A stretch of DNA of 64,000 nucleotides, taken from NCBI RefSeq assembly GCF_041521385.1, contig NZ_CP168006.1:2848295-2912294 (forward strand). Reading direction: 5' to 3'. The position numbers and the translations under genes were made by a program. Under the pieces are notes generated by a model. It ran no database searches and had not been told where the DNA came from. It saw nothing but the letters and a program-made list of their open reading frames with translations. Origin of the DNA: Alcaligenes faecalis (GTDB lineage Bacteria > Pseudomonadota > Gammaproteobacteria > Burkholderiales > Burkholderiaceae_B). This document shows, piece after piece, positions 18,414 through 26,676 of this stretch; within the stretch, counting starts at the first letter, position 1; every line of letters begins with the position of its first letter.

Positions 18414-19199
18414 TCAGCGAGTTTTAGTTAAGGGCGCAATGCCTTGGGTCTGACGGGACCAGTAGTCAAAGGTTGCGTTCACAATGGAGGGCTTGAGCAG
18501 ATAGTCGTGTGCTTCGGCCGCCAGGGTATCGTCCACTGGGGTCAGTGGGCCAAAAGCCGCTTGTGCGCGTACTTGCAGGCGTGCAGCGCGCTCCAGGTAC
18601 ACGGATAGGTAGGTCGCCTCCTGACAGCTCTTGCCTGCGGTCAGGTAACCGTGGTGAGCCAGAATAATGGCACGCTTGTCACCCAGCGCCTTGGAAATAA
18701 TGACACCTTCCTGGTCGGCAATGGGCACACCAGGCCATTCGCCCAGAAATGCACAGTCATTGTGCAGGGGGGTCATGTCCATTTGCGAAATCACCAATGG
18801 CTGGCGGGCGGTGGCCAATACCGTGGCCCAAGGCGAGTGTGTGTGGATGATGGAATTGACATCAGGGCGAGCTTCGTAGACCCACAGGTGAAAGCGGGTG
18901 GCTGGGTTGGCCATGCCTTCGCCGTTAAGGGTATTCAAGTCGCGGTCCACTTCAATGAAGTCTTCGGGGGTGGCCTCGTCAAAACCCAAACCGAAACGCA
19001 AGGTCCAGTATGCGCCGGGGCGCTCGGAACGGACGCTGATCTGGCCGGCCAAACCCGCTTCCTGTTCGGTCATGGCCAGAATACGACAGGCGAATGCCAG
19101 GGTTTCGCGGGTGTCGCGTTGTACTTGCTGCAGATGAGTGGCCATGTCTTTGGTGGCGCGCTCATCAAAATAGGATTTGTCTCTGAGTGGGGTATCCAT
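18414..19199 (-). CDS. Class II aldolase/adducin family protein
   Basis: The 261-residue protein matches the AraD/FucA-like class II family. Metal-ligand histidines appear in IIHTHSPWAT (about 119-128) and LAHHGYLTAG (about 177-186), and an acidic residue (Glu/Asp in DMTPLHND) is in the usual place. Members cleave or epimerise hydroxyacids and sugar phosphates, or decarboxylate or hydrate related substrates. AAGGAGACA precedes the ATG. It is the first gene of an operon with an MHS transporter and an isomerase, and lies about 60 bp downstream of a perfect FNR-type palindrome. Confidence 0.88.
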   Translation of the reverse strand: MDTPLRDKSYFDERATKDMATHLQQVQRDTRETLAFACRILAMTEQEAGLAGQISVRSERPGAYWTLRFGLGFDEATPEDFIEVDRDLNTLNGEGMANPATRFHLWVYEARPDVNSIIHTHSPWATVLATARQPLVISQMDMTPLHNDCAFLGEWPGVPIADQEGVIISKALGDKRAIILAHHGYLTAGKSCQEATYLSVYLERAARLQVRAQAAFGPLTPVDDTLAAEAHDYLLKPSIVNATFDYWSRQTQGIAPLTKTR

Positions 19200-19258
19200 G
19201 TGATATGTCTCCTTGGTATGCTTCGCCGATCCTTGTGCCGACGATGGGATTCATTGTC

Positions 19259-19272
19259 TTGATTTAAATCAA
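19259..19272 (-). promoter_or_regulatory. Perfect FNR/ANR-type box before the aldolase operon
   Basis: TTGATTTAAATCAA matches the FNR consensus TTGAT-N4-ATCAA in every position and is fully palindromic. Its centre is 66 bp upstream of the aldolase ATG. A class II site at -41.5 would place transcription start near 19224, leaving a 25-nt leader with AAGGAG. Confidence 0.75.
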
Positions 19273-19306
19273 TAGGAGCTATGTTCGGTGGCTCATAGCT
19301 CCTATT
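19271..19306. repeat. 13-bp perfect inverted repeat next to the FNR box
   Basis: AATAGGAGCTATG (19271-19283) and CATAGCTCCTATT (19294-19306) enclose a 10-nt spacer and share two bases with the FNR-type box. There is no T-run, so it may be a second operator or an RNA hairpin ending transcripts from the GNAT-dUTPase side. Confidence 0.6.
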
Positions 19307-19575
19307 CCATTTGCTCGCAAGACAGTGTCACCCATGCAAACCCGGTTCAGATGCCGGGCAGGGAGACAATCAGGGGCCGGGTTTAGCTTTGGCGCCAGCG
19401 AGATCGTTCGCGGCGTCGAGAGCGGGACCAGGGGTGTTGCACCTTATGCGGTTGTGGCCGGGGATCGGGTGGATGTCGCGTGTCATTGCTTTCCACGGGA
19501 TTGGAGTCCGGTTTTGGCGAGTCCAGAAAGACAGTAGTGGAACAATCGCAATCGAGGTACATGGACAGTCCTTTG
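19307..19575. other. Intergenic stretch after the GNAT-dUTPase gene
   Basis: No convincing gene is seen. Open frames here, including a long plus-strand frame running into the next gene from 19311, have no domain character and Arg/Cys-rich translations typical of antisense frames. Confidence 0.5.
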
Positions 19576-20985
19576 TCAACGTGAAGAAAGGGGAGGCGGT
19601 ACGCAGGCTCCGTTCTGGGCCTGTGTGTCTCCCGAAAAAAACGTGTCGTAGCTGTCTTGCAGGGCATGCAGGATCAATTCGGGGTAGTTGTCGTGCTCGG
19701 CAGGCAGGCGTAGTTGCAACTGCGCCAGGTGTTCGTTGTCTTGCTGTTCACCCCACTGCTTGTGATAGCGGCCATGCTGATAGCCGCGCAACTGGCGCAA
19801 GCGGTTCAGGGCGTTTTTGCCCGCGTACGCGTGGAAGAGCGTATCCAGTGTCAGACCGCAAAGACCGGCCAGTTGGGCAAAGCCGCGGAAATCAAACTGA
19901 CGTGTTTCCAGCACACGCAAGGTAAAGCGTTCCAGAGCCGTCATGATGGCCGTAGAGTCGCTGGCGGCGGCCGGTGCGTGCTGGAGCTGATCCAGTGCGG
20001 TGGCGGCCTCTTGTTCGCGCAGTGCATCGTTGGCTCGCAGTACATCGCACAGACCAAAATGCAGGATGTCGATCAGCTCTAGTTGTAGTTGCGGCAGATT
20101 GCGCTCGCAATGCTGCCACCACTTCCAATCCAGGTAATTGGCCAGTTCAGCACACTCCACCCAAATTGCCCGGTAGTAGTCCTGTTTGGCCACTCGCCAG
20201 TTCGGATCAATCAACTGGTTCAGCTCGGTTTGCAGGGCCAGCATTTGCTTTAGGCGGCGGGCCCCAGGACCGGCAGGAGGGACAGTGAGCTGTTGCCCTA
20301 AGCGGTGTTTTTGGCGGCCTTGCTCATCAAAATTCTCGGGGGCCAGCCAGGCCTGGAAACTCGCTTTCAGGGCAGGCCATTCCTTGTCGGTAATTGAGAA
20401 CCAGGCTGTGTCGCGTGAGCGACCCTTGTACACCATTGCCTGACGGAAACTGCCTTCGTAACGGAAACCCAGTCGTCGTGCCGCCGCTTGTGAGGGTGCA
20501 TTGTGTGTGTCGCACTTCCATTCGTAGCGACGGTAGCCCAGTCCATCAATCGCATACGCCATCAACAAGTAGTGGGCTTCGGTGGCCATACGGGTTTGTT
20601 TCAGAGCGGGTGACCAGGCGACAAAGCCTACTTCGATGCAGCCGTTTTGTGGGTCGATCCGCATCAGGGACAAGGTACCCAGCGCGCGTCCTGTGGTTTG
20701 TTCGACGACAGCGTAGTGCACGGCGTTGCTGGCCTGGCTGATGGCCTGCAGGTGCCGGTCGAACTGCGCGCGGTTGGTAAAGGGGTCTACAGATAGGTAA
20801 GTCCAGTCGCGGCCATCACTGGCGCTACTGTAAGCCTCGTACAGGCTGTCACCGTGTTGCGCCGGACTGACCGCCTCCAGTCGGCAGTACTTGCCGTGCA
20901 GAACGCAGCGTGCTGGCTGAGGGCGGGCCTGCCAATGAGGGAGTGAGGGGCCAATAGGCTGGTGATACGCGTTCAACTGAACCAT
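19576..20985 (-). CDS. GNAT acetyltransferase fused to an all-alpha dUTPase (dUTPase_2)
   Basis: The ATG at 20985 gives 469 residues; a TTG at 21021 would add twelve. Residues ~25-205 form a GNAT acetyltransferase of the ribosomal-protein N-acetylase-like type (DWTYLSVDPF, GTLSLMRIDP, IEVGFVAWSP, then NAPSQAAARRLGF). After a Pro/Gly linker, ~245-460 match the dimeric all-alpha dUTP pyrophosphatase family. The Mg-binding ECAE (277-280) and ELID (303-306) fit the ExxE-(12-28)-ExxD rule, with the WKWW region between and GKNALNRLRQLRGYQHG (389-405) in the place of the late family motif. The second half would hydrolyse dUTP to dUMP; the substrate of the first half is unknown. No break or frameshift separates the halves. 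Confidence 0.85.
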   Translation of the reverse strand: MVQLNAYHQPIGPSLPHWQARPQPARCVLHGKYCRLEAVSPAQHGDSLYEAYSSASDGRDWTYLSVDPFTNRAQFDRHLQAISQASNAVHYAVVEQTTGRALGTLSLMRIDPQNGCIEVGFVAWSPALKQTRMATEAHYLLMAYAIDGLGYRRYEWKCDTHNAPSQAAARRLGFRYEGSFRQAMVYKGRSRDTAWFSITDKEWPALKASFQAWLAPENFDEQGRQKHRLGQQLTVPPAGPGARRLKQMLALQTELNQLIDPNWRVAKQDYYRAIWVECAELANYLDWKWWQHCERNLPQLQLELIDILHFGLCDVLRANDALREQEAATALDQLQHAPAAASDSTAIMTALERFTLRVLETRQFDFRGFAQLAGLCGLTLDTLFHAYAGKNALNRLRQLRGYQHGRYHKQWGEQQDNEHLAQLQLRLPAEHDNYPELILHALQDSYDTFFSGDTQAQNGACVPPPLSSR

Positions 20986-21296
20986 AGGTGTCTTCAATAG
21001 AAAACGCTCCAGACATGCCAATCCGTGGCAGAGCTGGAGGCGGGAAAGGGGGTGTGAGGCTGGGAGACAAGAGGCGTCTTGCTAGGCCACTAATTGATTC
21101 TATTGAGCAAGTGGCAGGTTGCAGCAATCCGCTTTTTCGCTTGTTTCCAGACCACATTAGGAAGGTGGCATTGAAACGCGACGGAGCCCGTGTTGGCGGG
21201 CCTTGGCTTGGGATTTGAACGGCAGACAACACTATCCTGCGTACTAAGCACAGACGATGTGCTGTCGGCTGGGCCGACCAAAGAGGCAGGCAGTAA
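20986..21296. other. Intergenic region between GNAT-dUTPase and yncE
   Basis: It should carry the promoter of the GNAT-dUTPase gene. A GTTCAAATCCC on the minus strand resembles a tRNA T-loop, but no cloverleaf forms around it. No gene is seen. Confidence 0.5.
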
Positions 21297-21330
21297 AAAA
21301 GCCGAGCTACTTGGCGAGTAGTCTCGGCTT
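21297..21330 (-). terminator. Terminator of yncE
   Basis: On the minus strand, AAGCCGAG and CTCGGCTT close a stem extended by ACTAC/GTAG pairing, followed by six T. It lies 25 bp after the yncE stop. Confidence 0.85.
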
Positions 21331-21354
21331 GGTATCTGGCTTGACGCCAGAGAC

Positions 21355-22524
21355 TTAGAGCTGATTGAGATTCAGACGCAGAACGCTGTCTTTGGCACCT
21401 TTCAGGTAGTGCGGGCTTTTGTCGCCATGTGGAATCTTGATGGTCACAAAAGCAGTCTGGCCGTCAGCACTGAGCGTGATGCTGTTAGGGTGGACAGGGG
21501 CGCTAATACGGTGTTTTACAGCCAGGGTATCGGCATCCAGAATAGTTACCGAACCAGTACCGGCTGGTGTTTCGCGATCCACTCCACGGTTGGTGGCGAT
21601 CAGCTCTTTACGGGCGTCGTTGTACACGATGTCCAGCAGACCCAAGCCGACTTCAACTGTGTTCTCCACGTTGCCGGAGGTCGTGTCAAAGACGTAAATC
21701 TTGCCGGTGTTGGCGTCAGCACCAAACAGCTTCTTGCCATCTGCGCTCAGAGCGATGTTTACGAAGAAGTGACGGGAGTCCTCTCGTTTGTCGCTTTTCG
21801 CATCGCCAGTCGTGAAGCGTTGTTCGATAGTGCCTGTAGCCGGGTTGATGACCGCAATTTCATCCTTGCCACCGTGGCCCACGAACAGGCGCTTGGTATT
21901 GGCATCATACGCTGCACCGGTAGGCCACAGGCCTACCTTGTCGATGTTGTGCAGGATGCGGCCCTGGGCACCATCCACAATCCAGACGCGGCCACCTTCA
22001 GAGGGGTTGGTCACGAAGATGCGGTTGTCTTGCTCGTCAATAACGACTTTGCGGGTATGTTCCCAGCCGTCCTTGCCTTCTTTCTGGCCCAACTGAATCA
22101 GTTGTTTGACGGTGCCGTTCAGGCTGTTGATCGCCAGCAGCGAGCCGTCCAGGGTGTTACCTACGTACAAAGTATGCGTTTTCTGGTTCAGGCCCAGCGC
22201 AAAAGCACGGCGTGGCAACTGGATTCGCTGCGACTCACGCAGCGTGTCCTGGTCTAAAACGTGCAGAAAGCCGGCCGCGCGGTCTTCAAACAAGGGCGTG
22301 GCGGCAACGAACAATTGCTTGCTGTCCTTGGCGGCCAGAATTTCGTAGGCTCCATCAATGGTGTCTTGACGGAACGTGACCTGTGCCTGAGGAGCCGTTG
22401 TAGTGAAAGACGATGTTTGGCCCACTTGTTGCGATTGCGGTGTGGTCTGGCATGCACTGAGCAGCAAGGCACCCACGACGGAGGCAACAATCATTTTCAA
22501 AGAGGCAGGGCGGGACGCAATCAT
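21355..22524 (-). CDS. yncE: YncE-like beta-propeller lipoprotein
   Basis: The 389-residue protein begins with a lipoprotein signal (GALLLSACQ, lipobox Cys25), so it should be acylated and membrane-anchored in the periplasm. The rest is a seven-bladed YVTN/YncE-type propeller with repeated strands such as LFVAATPLFEDRAAGFLHVLD, LYVGNTLDGSLLAIN, IFVTNPSEGGRVWIVD, LFVGHGGKDEIAVIN and LFGADANTGKIYVFD. E. coli YncE is secreted and iron-regulated and binds DNA; it is not a lipoprotein. A Fur-like box lies 20 bp upstream of the start, which fits iron control. Its physiological role is not established. Confidence 0.88.
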   Translation of the reverse strand: MIASRPASLKMIVASVVGALLLSACQTTPQSQQVGQTSSFTTTAPQAQVTFRQDTIDGAYEILAAKDSKQLFVAATPLFEDRAAGFLHVLDQDTLRESQRIQLPRRAFALGLNQKTHTLYVGNTLDGSLLAINSLNGTVKQLIQLGQKEGKDGWEHTRKVVIDEQDNRIFVTNPSEGGRVWIVDGAQGRILHNIDKVGLWPTGAAYDANTKRLFVGHGGKDEIAVINPATGTIEQRFTTGDAKSDKREDSRHFFVNIALSADGKKLFGADANTGKIYVFDTTSGNVENTVEVGLGLLDIVYNDARKELIATNRGVDRETPAGTGSVTILDADTLAVKHRISAPVHPNSITLSADGQTAFVTIKIPHGDKSPHYLKGAKDSVLRLNLNQL

Positions 22525-22543
22525 GTATTTCCTTTGTGATTCA

Positions 22544-22562
22544 ATAAATGAGAATCGTTACT
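22544..22562 (-). promoter_or_regulatory. Fur-like box before yncE
   Basis: The sequence around AATGAGAATCGTTACT resembles the Fur consensus core AATGATAATCATTATC (12 of 16 positions). It lies 20 bp upstream of the yncE start, where a repressor would block initiation. Confidence 0.6.
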
Positions 22563-22655
22563 ATAACTGCTCTGTTTTATAAACTTTTCTGACCTGCCTG
22601 TCTATGTAAATGCGTAGAACCCTGCTTGATCGCAGGGTTTTGAATGGCGTTTGTT

Positions 22656-23129
22656 TTAGTCTTGGTTGGAGCCTTGTCCAAAACGGGCTTGCCAGGCTTC
22701 ATACACTTTGCGTTTGTCAGGCAAAGGCAGGTGTTCCATTTTTACGCCCTGCGTACCAAAGTCCTGCTGCATTTTTCGGTAGAAGGATTCGGTGGACCAA
22801 CCAAAAGGCTCGCCTTCTTTATCGTCGGCGCAATACACCACGCGCTCTACGCCCGAGGCGATCATGGCGGCCATGCACATGGGGCAGGGGATACCACTGG
22901 CATACATGGTGCTGCCAGCATGGCTGCTGTTTTGTACGGCCTGGCTGGCGGTACGCAGAGCCTGAATTTCGGCGTGTGCGGTGGGGTCATGGGCAATGTA
23001 GGTCTCATTTACCCCCTCGGCCAGAACCTGGCCGTCACGCACCAGCACTGCACCAAAGGGCTGGCCGCCGCGGGCGACATTCTCTTCTGCAATCTGGATG
23101 GCGCGTAGTAGATAGTGTTTATCGTTCAT
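22656..23129 (-). CDS. Guanine deaminase-like nucleoside/base deaminase
   Basis: The ATG at 23129 (MNDKHYLLRAIQ) with GGAG upstream gives 156 residues, the normal size; the frame is open to 23297 but the extra part crosses a terminator. It is a cytidine-deaminase-fold enzyme with zinc ligands in HAEIQAL (His52, catalytic Glu54) and PCPMC (Cys82, Cys85). The C-terminal segment EPFGWSTESFYRKMQQDFG resembles bacterial guanine deaminase GuaD rather than TadA. It would turn guanine into xanthine. Its position after the AllE gene supports purine catabolism. tRNA adenosine deaminase is the alternative. Confidence 0.82.
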   Translation of the reverse strand: MNDKHYLLRAIQIAEENVARGGQPFGAVLVRDGQVLAEGVNETYIAHDPTAHAEIQALRTASQAVQNSSHAGSTMYASGIPCPMCMAAMIASGVERVVYCADDKEGEPFGWSTESFYRKMQQDFGTQGVKMEHLPLPDKRKVYEAWQARFGQGSNQD

Positions 23130-23261
23130 GTTTTTCTCCTGGAGAGCAGCAAGGTTGGAATGAGTCTTGAAACCAGCGTCTCTCTTTGTGCCTTGTGGGA
23201 TACCTGCGGGTAAAGGCGGCATCAGGGGGACGCGTTCTGGTTTGGCGTATTGGTAATGCAA

Positions 23262-23288
23262 AACAGCCGCTGACGGGCAGCGGCTGTT
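23262..23288 (-). terminator. Terminator of allE
   Basis: An 11-bp perfect stem (AACAGCCGCTG with CAGCGGCTGTT, 5-nt loop) is followed on the minus strand by TTTTGC. It lies 16 bp after the allE stop, so the deaminase gene needs its own promoter. Confidence 0.8.
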
Positions 23289-23303
23289 CTGTTTCATGCC
23301 CTA

Positions 23304-24140
23304 TTAGCGATTGCCGCCAATGGTCAGGTTTGCATGACGGTTTACGTCTTTGTACAGCAAGTAGCGGAAACGGCTAGGACCGCCCGCGTAACAAGCCTGT
23401 GGGCAGAAGGCGCGCAGCCACATGAAGTCACCGGCTTCCACTTCAACCCAGTCCTGGTTCAGGCGGTAAACGGCTTTACCTTCCAGAACGTACAGGCCGT
23501 GTTCCATCACGTGTGTTTCAGCGAAGGGGATTACGCCACCGGGTTCAAAGTTCACGATGTTCACGTGCATGTCGTGACGCAGGTCAGACATGTCAGTGAA
23601 ACGGGTGGTGCTCCACCGGCCTTCGGTGTCAGGCATAACACCCGGTGTCACGTCTTTTTCGTTGGTTACAAAGGCTTCAGGGGCATCCAGGCCTTCCACA
23701 CGCTGGTAGCGTTTGCGAATCCAGTGGAAGTTGGCCAGCTCGCCCGTGCGGTTGTGCAAGGTCCAATTGGTGGAAGGAGGAATAAAGGCATAGCCGCCTT
23801 CTTCCATGATGTGCTTGGTGCCTTCCAGCACCAGTTCCAGTTGGCCCTTGACGACAAAAATCACGCCTTCGGCTTCGGGATCGGACTCAGGATGGTCGCT
23901 GCCACCCTGTGGGCCTACTTCCATGATGTATTGGGAAAAGGTCTCGGCAAAGCCGGACAGAGGACGTGCCAATACCCACAAACGGGTATTTTCCCAACCG
24001 GGCAGGAAGCTGGTCACGATGTCTTGCAGCACGCCTTTGGGCAGTACGGCATAGGCCTCGGTGAACATGGCGCGATCCGTCAGCAATTGAGTCTGAGGAG
24101 GATGGCCACCGGGAGGGGCGTAGTAATTGACTTTGGACAT
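23304..24140 (-). CDS. allE: (S)-ureidoglycine aminohydrolase, bicupin AllE
   Basis: AllE converts ureidoglycine to ureidoglycolate and ammonia in allantoin breakdown. The ~278-residue protein has two cupin domains. The first spans about 60-150 (GVIFVVKGQLELVLEG then GGYAFIPPSTNWTLHN). The second spans about 180-270, with the Mn-binding set in HDMHVNIVNFEPGGVIPFAETHVMEHGLYVLEGKAVYRL, where His, Glu and the late Gln-rich segment align with AllE. GGGA before the ATG at 24140 favours that start over one at 24152. A LysR gene is divergently transcribed. Neighbouring purine genes support the call. Confidence 0.92.
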   Translation of the reverse strand: MSKVNYYAPPGGHPPQTQLLTDRAMFTEAYAVLPKGVLQDIVTSFLPGWENTRLWVLARPLSGFAETFSQYIMEVGPQGGSDHPESDPEAEGVIFVVKGQLELVLEGTKHIMEEGGYAFIPPSTNWTLHNRTGELANFHWIRKRYQRVEGLDAPEAFVTNEKDVTPGVMPDTEGRWSTTRFTDMSDLRHDMHVNIVNFEPGGVIPFAETHVMEHGLYVLEGKAVYRLNQDWVEVEAGDFMWLRAFCPQACYAGGPSRFRYLLYKDVNRHANLTIGGNR

Positions 24141-24636
24141 GTTGATTCCCATTGAAATTCAGTAAGGAAAAATCCGTCGAACGGCACGGCGCAATCCCGG
24201 CGGCTGGGGCAAGGCACAGGCGGGACGTCGTTGTAATGCGCGGGACCAATACACCTTAACGATTGCTGGTGATATTTACAAATTAAATGTATAAATCTCT
24301 AGTATTTGTTTTTTGAATAATCGAGATGTAGGTGTGGATCGACCGACGGATGGGGTCCAGGTCAGCAAGGGCAATGACGTGGGGGCTGGTAGTAGCGAGT
24401 TTGAGCAACAGTGAGGGTGCTGGTGCCAGTGGTGAGTGCGAGAACGCTTGAGAATGCCTGTATTTGTGTTGTGGTTGATTCATGTTATGGCTGGACTTGG
24501 AGCAGCCGTTGATTCAAATGCAGATCCATCCACAGTGGTCTACGGCGTAGCTCCTTGTCTGTGATGCAGGGTTAATGCCAAGGCTTTGAGCAGGGTTTGT
24601 CTTCGCCCAGGCGGATTTCAGAAGGGTTTTGAATAT
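24141..24636. promoter_or_regulatory. Divergent control region of allE and its LysR gene
   Basis: Nearly 500 bp separate the two genes. An AT-rich core (24270-24320) contains ACAAAT at 24278-24283 and ATTTGT at 24304-24309 in inverted orientation, a possible LysR site with promoters on both strands. No gene was recognised in the rest. Confidence 0.4.
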
Positions 24637-25539
24637 ATGGATCATCAACTATCAAGCAGTCCCAGCCTGAACCGGCCTTTGTACGACCTGGACCTGTTGT
24701 TGGCTTTGTTGACGGTGGTCGATTGCGGCAGCTTTACGGCAGCCGCCACACGTTTGCATTCCACCCAGTCCACGATCAGCCAGAAAGTGCGACGCCTGGA
24801 AGAACTGGCTGGGCTGCGTTTGCTGGACCGGGCCAGCCGGGGAGTCAGTACAACCGAGGCGGGGCAGACCCTGTTGGGTTACGCCCGCCAGATGCTGGCC
24901 TTGAATAATCAGTTGTCAGAAGCCTTGTCGGGTTCTTTGGTGACCATCTCGGTACGACTGGGTGTGCCAGAGGACTTTACCAACGGTCAGACCATGCGGG
25001 TTCTGGCGGGTTTTAATCGGCGCTTTCCGCAGGTTCGGTTGGAAGTCAGTAGCGGTTTGAGTAGTGATTTGCTGGCCGCTTATGATCAGGGGGAACTGGA
25101 CCTGGTGTTGGTCAAACAGCGTCACAACGCCCGTGAGGCGGTGGCCTGCTTACCCGAGCAGACCGCCTGGGTGGATAGCGCCACTGATCCAGTTTTTCAT
25201 TTGGACCCTATCCCGTTGGTGACCTTCCCGCGCCGTGGCGTTTATCGAGAGGAAATCATCAGTGCAGTGGAGTCCTTGGGGCGACGTTGGCGTATCAGTT
25301 TTACCAGCTCCAGTTTGAGCGGTATTCAGGGGGCGGTGGCAGACGGGATGGGTATCAGCTTGCTGCCACGACGTGCGGTGCGGGCTGATCATATTGAACT
25401 GGGGCAAGCGCAAGGCCTGCCCCGTATTGATGCTTTTGAACTGGCGATTTTGCATAGGCCTCATGCCAATGAGATGGTGACGGCCTTGTCTCGTGTGCTG
25501 GTAGAAATGTTGGCCCCCGAGAGTGAGCGCCGCGTTTGA
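24637..25539 (+). CDS. LysR-family regulator divergent from allE
   Basis: The ATG at 24637, with AGAAGGG upstream, gives 300 residues. The winged helix (LLLALLTVVDCGSFTAAATRLHSTQSTISQ) starts after a 15-residue leader, and the effector domain follows from about 100 (VRLGVPEDFTNGQTMRVLAGF). It resembles the regulators that control purine and ureide genes, and AllE is the probable target. The frame is also open from 24586 but without protein character. Confidence 0.92.
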   Translation: MDHQLSSSPSLNRPLYDLDLLLALLTVVDCGSFTAAATRLHSTQSTISQKVRRLEELAGLRLLDRASRGVSTTEAGQTLLGYARQMLALNNQLSEALSGSLVTISVRLGVPEDFTNGQTMRVLAGFNRRFPQVRLEVSSGLSSDLLAAYDQGELDLVLVKQRHNAREAVACLPEQTAWVDSATDPVFHLDPIPLVTFPRRGVYREEIISAVESLGRRWRISFTSSSLSGIQGAVADGMGISLLPRRAVRADHIELGQAQGLPRIDAFELAILHRPHANEMVTALSRVLVEMLAPESERRV

Positions 25540-25584
25540 CACCTTAGCGTTCTGCCTGCGAGAGTGGCAAAGACGCGTCAGGCT

Positions 25585-26481
25585 TTAGTGCTTTGGCGTG
25601 ACCGGATCAAAGTGCGTCATGACATCCAGCACGGGCTCTTCGGCCATCACACGCGCCCGTGCAGCCACGGCAATCTCGTGCCCCTGGGCTATGGTCAGCC
25701 TGCTATCCATTTCCAGGTCTACTTCTACCCAGATCATGTCGCCCAATTTGCGGGTGCGCAGTTGGTGTATCCCTTCCACACCGGGAGTCTCGAGCAAGAG
25801 CTTGGCAATGCGCTCTTCAGTTTCTTGATCGACCGCTTTATCTGTCAGGTCGTGGAAGGCGCCTATCGCAAACTTCCAGCCTGTGCGCAGAATCATCAAG
25901 CCAACCATGCTGGCGGCCAAGGGGTCACCCAAGGGCAAGCCTGCCAAGTTCGCCATGACTCCGACACTGACAACCAGGGAGGATGCGGCATCCGAGCGGG
26001 CATGCCAGGCATTGGCAGCCAGCATGGTCGAGCGTAACCGTTTTGCTACACGCAACATGTAGCGAAACAGGAGTTCTTTGCTACAGAGTGCAGTCAAGGC
26101 AATGGCCAATGCAATGGGGTGTACAGCCTCGATGCTGCTGGGGTCGCGCAGGGCAGAGACGGCATTCCACAACATACCTGCTCCCACAGCCAGCAAAAGG
26201 CCTCCAATGGCCAAGGTGGCGGCCGTTTCGTAGCGCAAATGACCGTAGGGATGGTCTGCGTCCGGGCCTTGGCGGCTATGGCGGTTGGCAATCAGCACTA
26301 CAAAATCTGACAGCAGATCAGACAAAGAGTGAATGGCGTCGGCAATCAGGGCTTGAGAATGGGCGAACAGGCCCACCATAATTTGCAGCATGCTCAGCCC
26401 GATATTGACAAGGACGCTGACCCAGGTGGAGCGTTGAGCGCCACGGTGCCGGTCCAGATCAGAAGGGGTAATGTTTTTCAT
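25585..26481 (-). CDS. Cation diffusion facilitator (metal exporter)
   Basis: The ATG at 26481 (MKNITPSDLDRHRG) gives 298 residues, the usual CDF length; an upstream extension to 26628 is rejected. There are six membrane segments (for example STWVSVLVNIGLSMLQ), the metal-site motif ALIADAIHSLSDLLSDF at about 45-61, a His/Asp loop (HSRQGPDADHPYGHLRYE), and a second site in ANAWHARSDAASS. A cytoplasmic domain follows (DLEMDSRLTIAQGHEIA). Zn2+, Fe2+ or Mn2+ could be the substrate. It shares a convergent end with the LysR gene. Confidence 0.92.
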   Translation of the reverse strand: MKNITPSDLDRHRGAQRSTWVSVLVNIGLSMLQIMVGLFAHSQALIADAIHSLSDLLSDFVVLIANRHSRQGPDADHPYGHLRYETAATLAIGGLLLAVGAGMLWNAVSALRDPSSIEAVHPIALAIALTALCSKELLFRYMLRVAKRLRSTMLAANAWHARSDAASSLVVSVGVMANLAGLPLGDPLAASMVGLMILRTGWKFAIGAFHDLTDKAVDQETEERIAKLLLETPGVEGIHQLRTRKLGDMIWVEVDLEMDSRLTIAQGHEIAVAARARVMAEEPVLDVMTHFDPVTPKH

Positions 26482-26630
26482 GCCAAACGGTCCTTGCAAG
26501 CAAAGCAGCAGGCTGTGTATCAATACAGCAGTTTCAAGATAAAGAGTGTATCGGCTTTCCTGGGCTGCGGGGCGCTGAAAGGGGCTTGGCAGGCTGTTTT
26601 GAGCCTTTTCTTGGGTACAGGTAGGCAAAA

Positions 26631-26654
26631 AAGCCTCGCTTTTGAGCGAGGCTT
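26631..26654 (-). terminator. Terminator of metG
   Basis: AAGCCTCGCT and AGCGAGGCTT form a 10-bp stem followed by TTTTTT on the minus strand. It lies 22 bp after the metG stop. Confidence 0.9.
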
Positions 26655-26676
26655 TCGGGCGTATCAGGAATGCGTC

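Noticed and set aside
19311..19925. A plus-strand gene of about 204 residues
   Set aside because: It overlaps the 3' half of the GNAT-dUTPase gene in antisense, with Arg/Cys-rich low-complexity translation and no domain.
21190..21290. A tRNA on the minus strand suggested by GTTCAAATCCC
   Set aside because: No T stem, anticodon stem or acceptor pairing can be formed around it.
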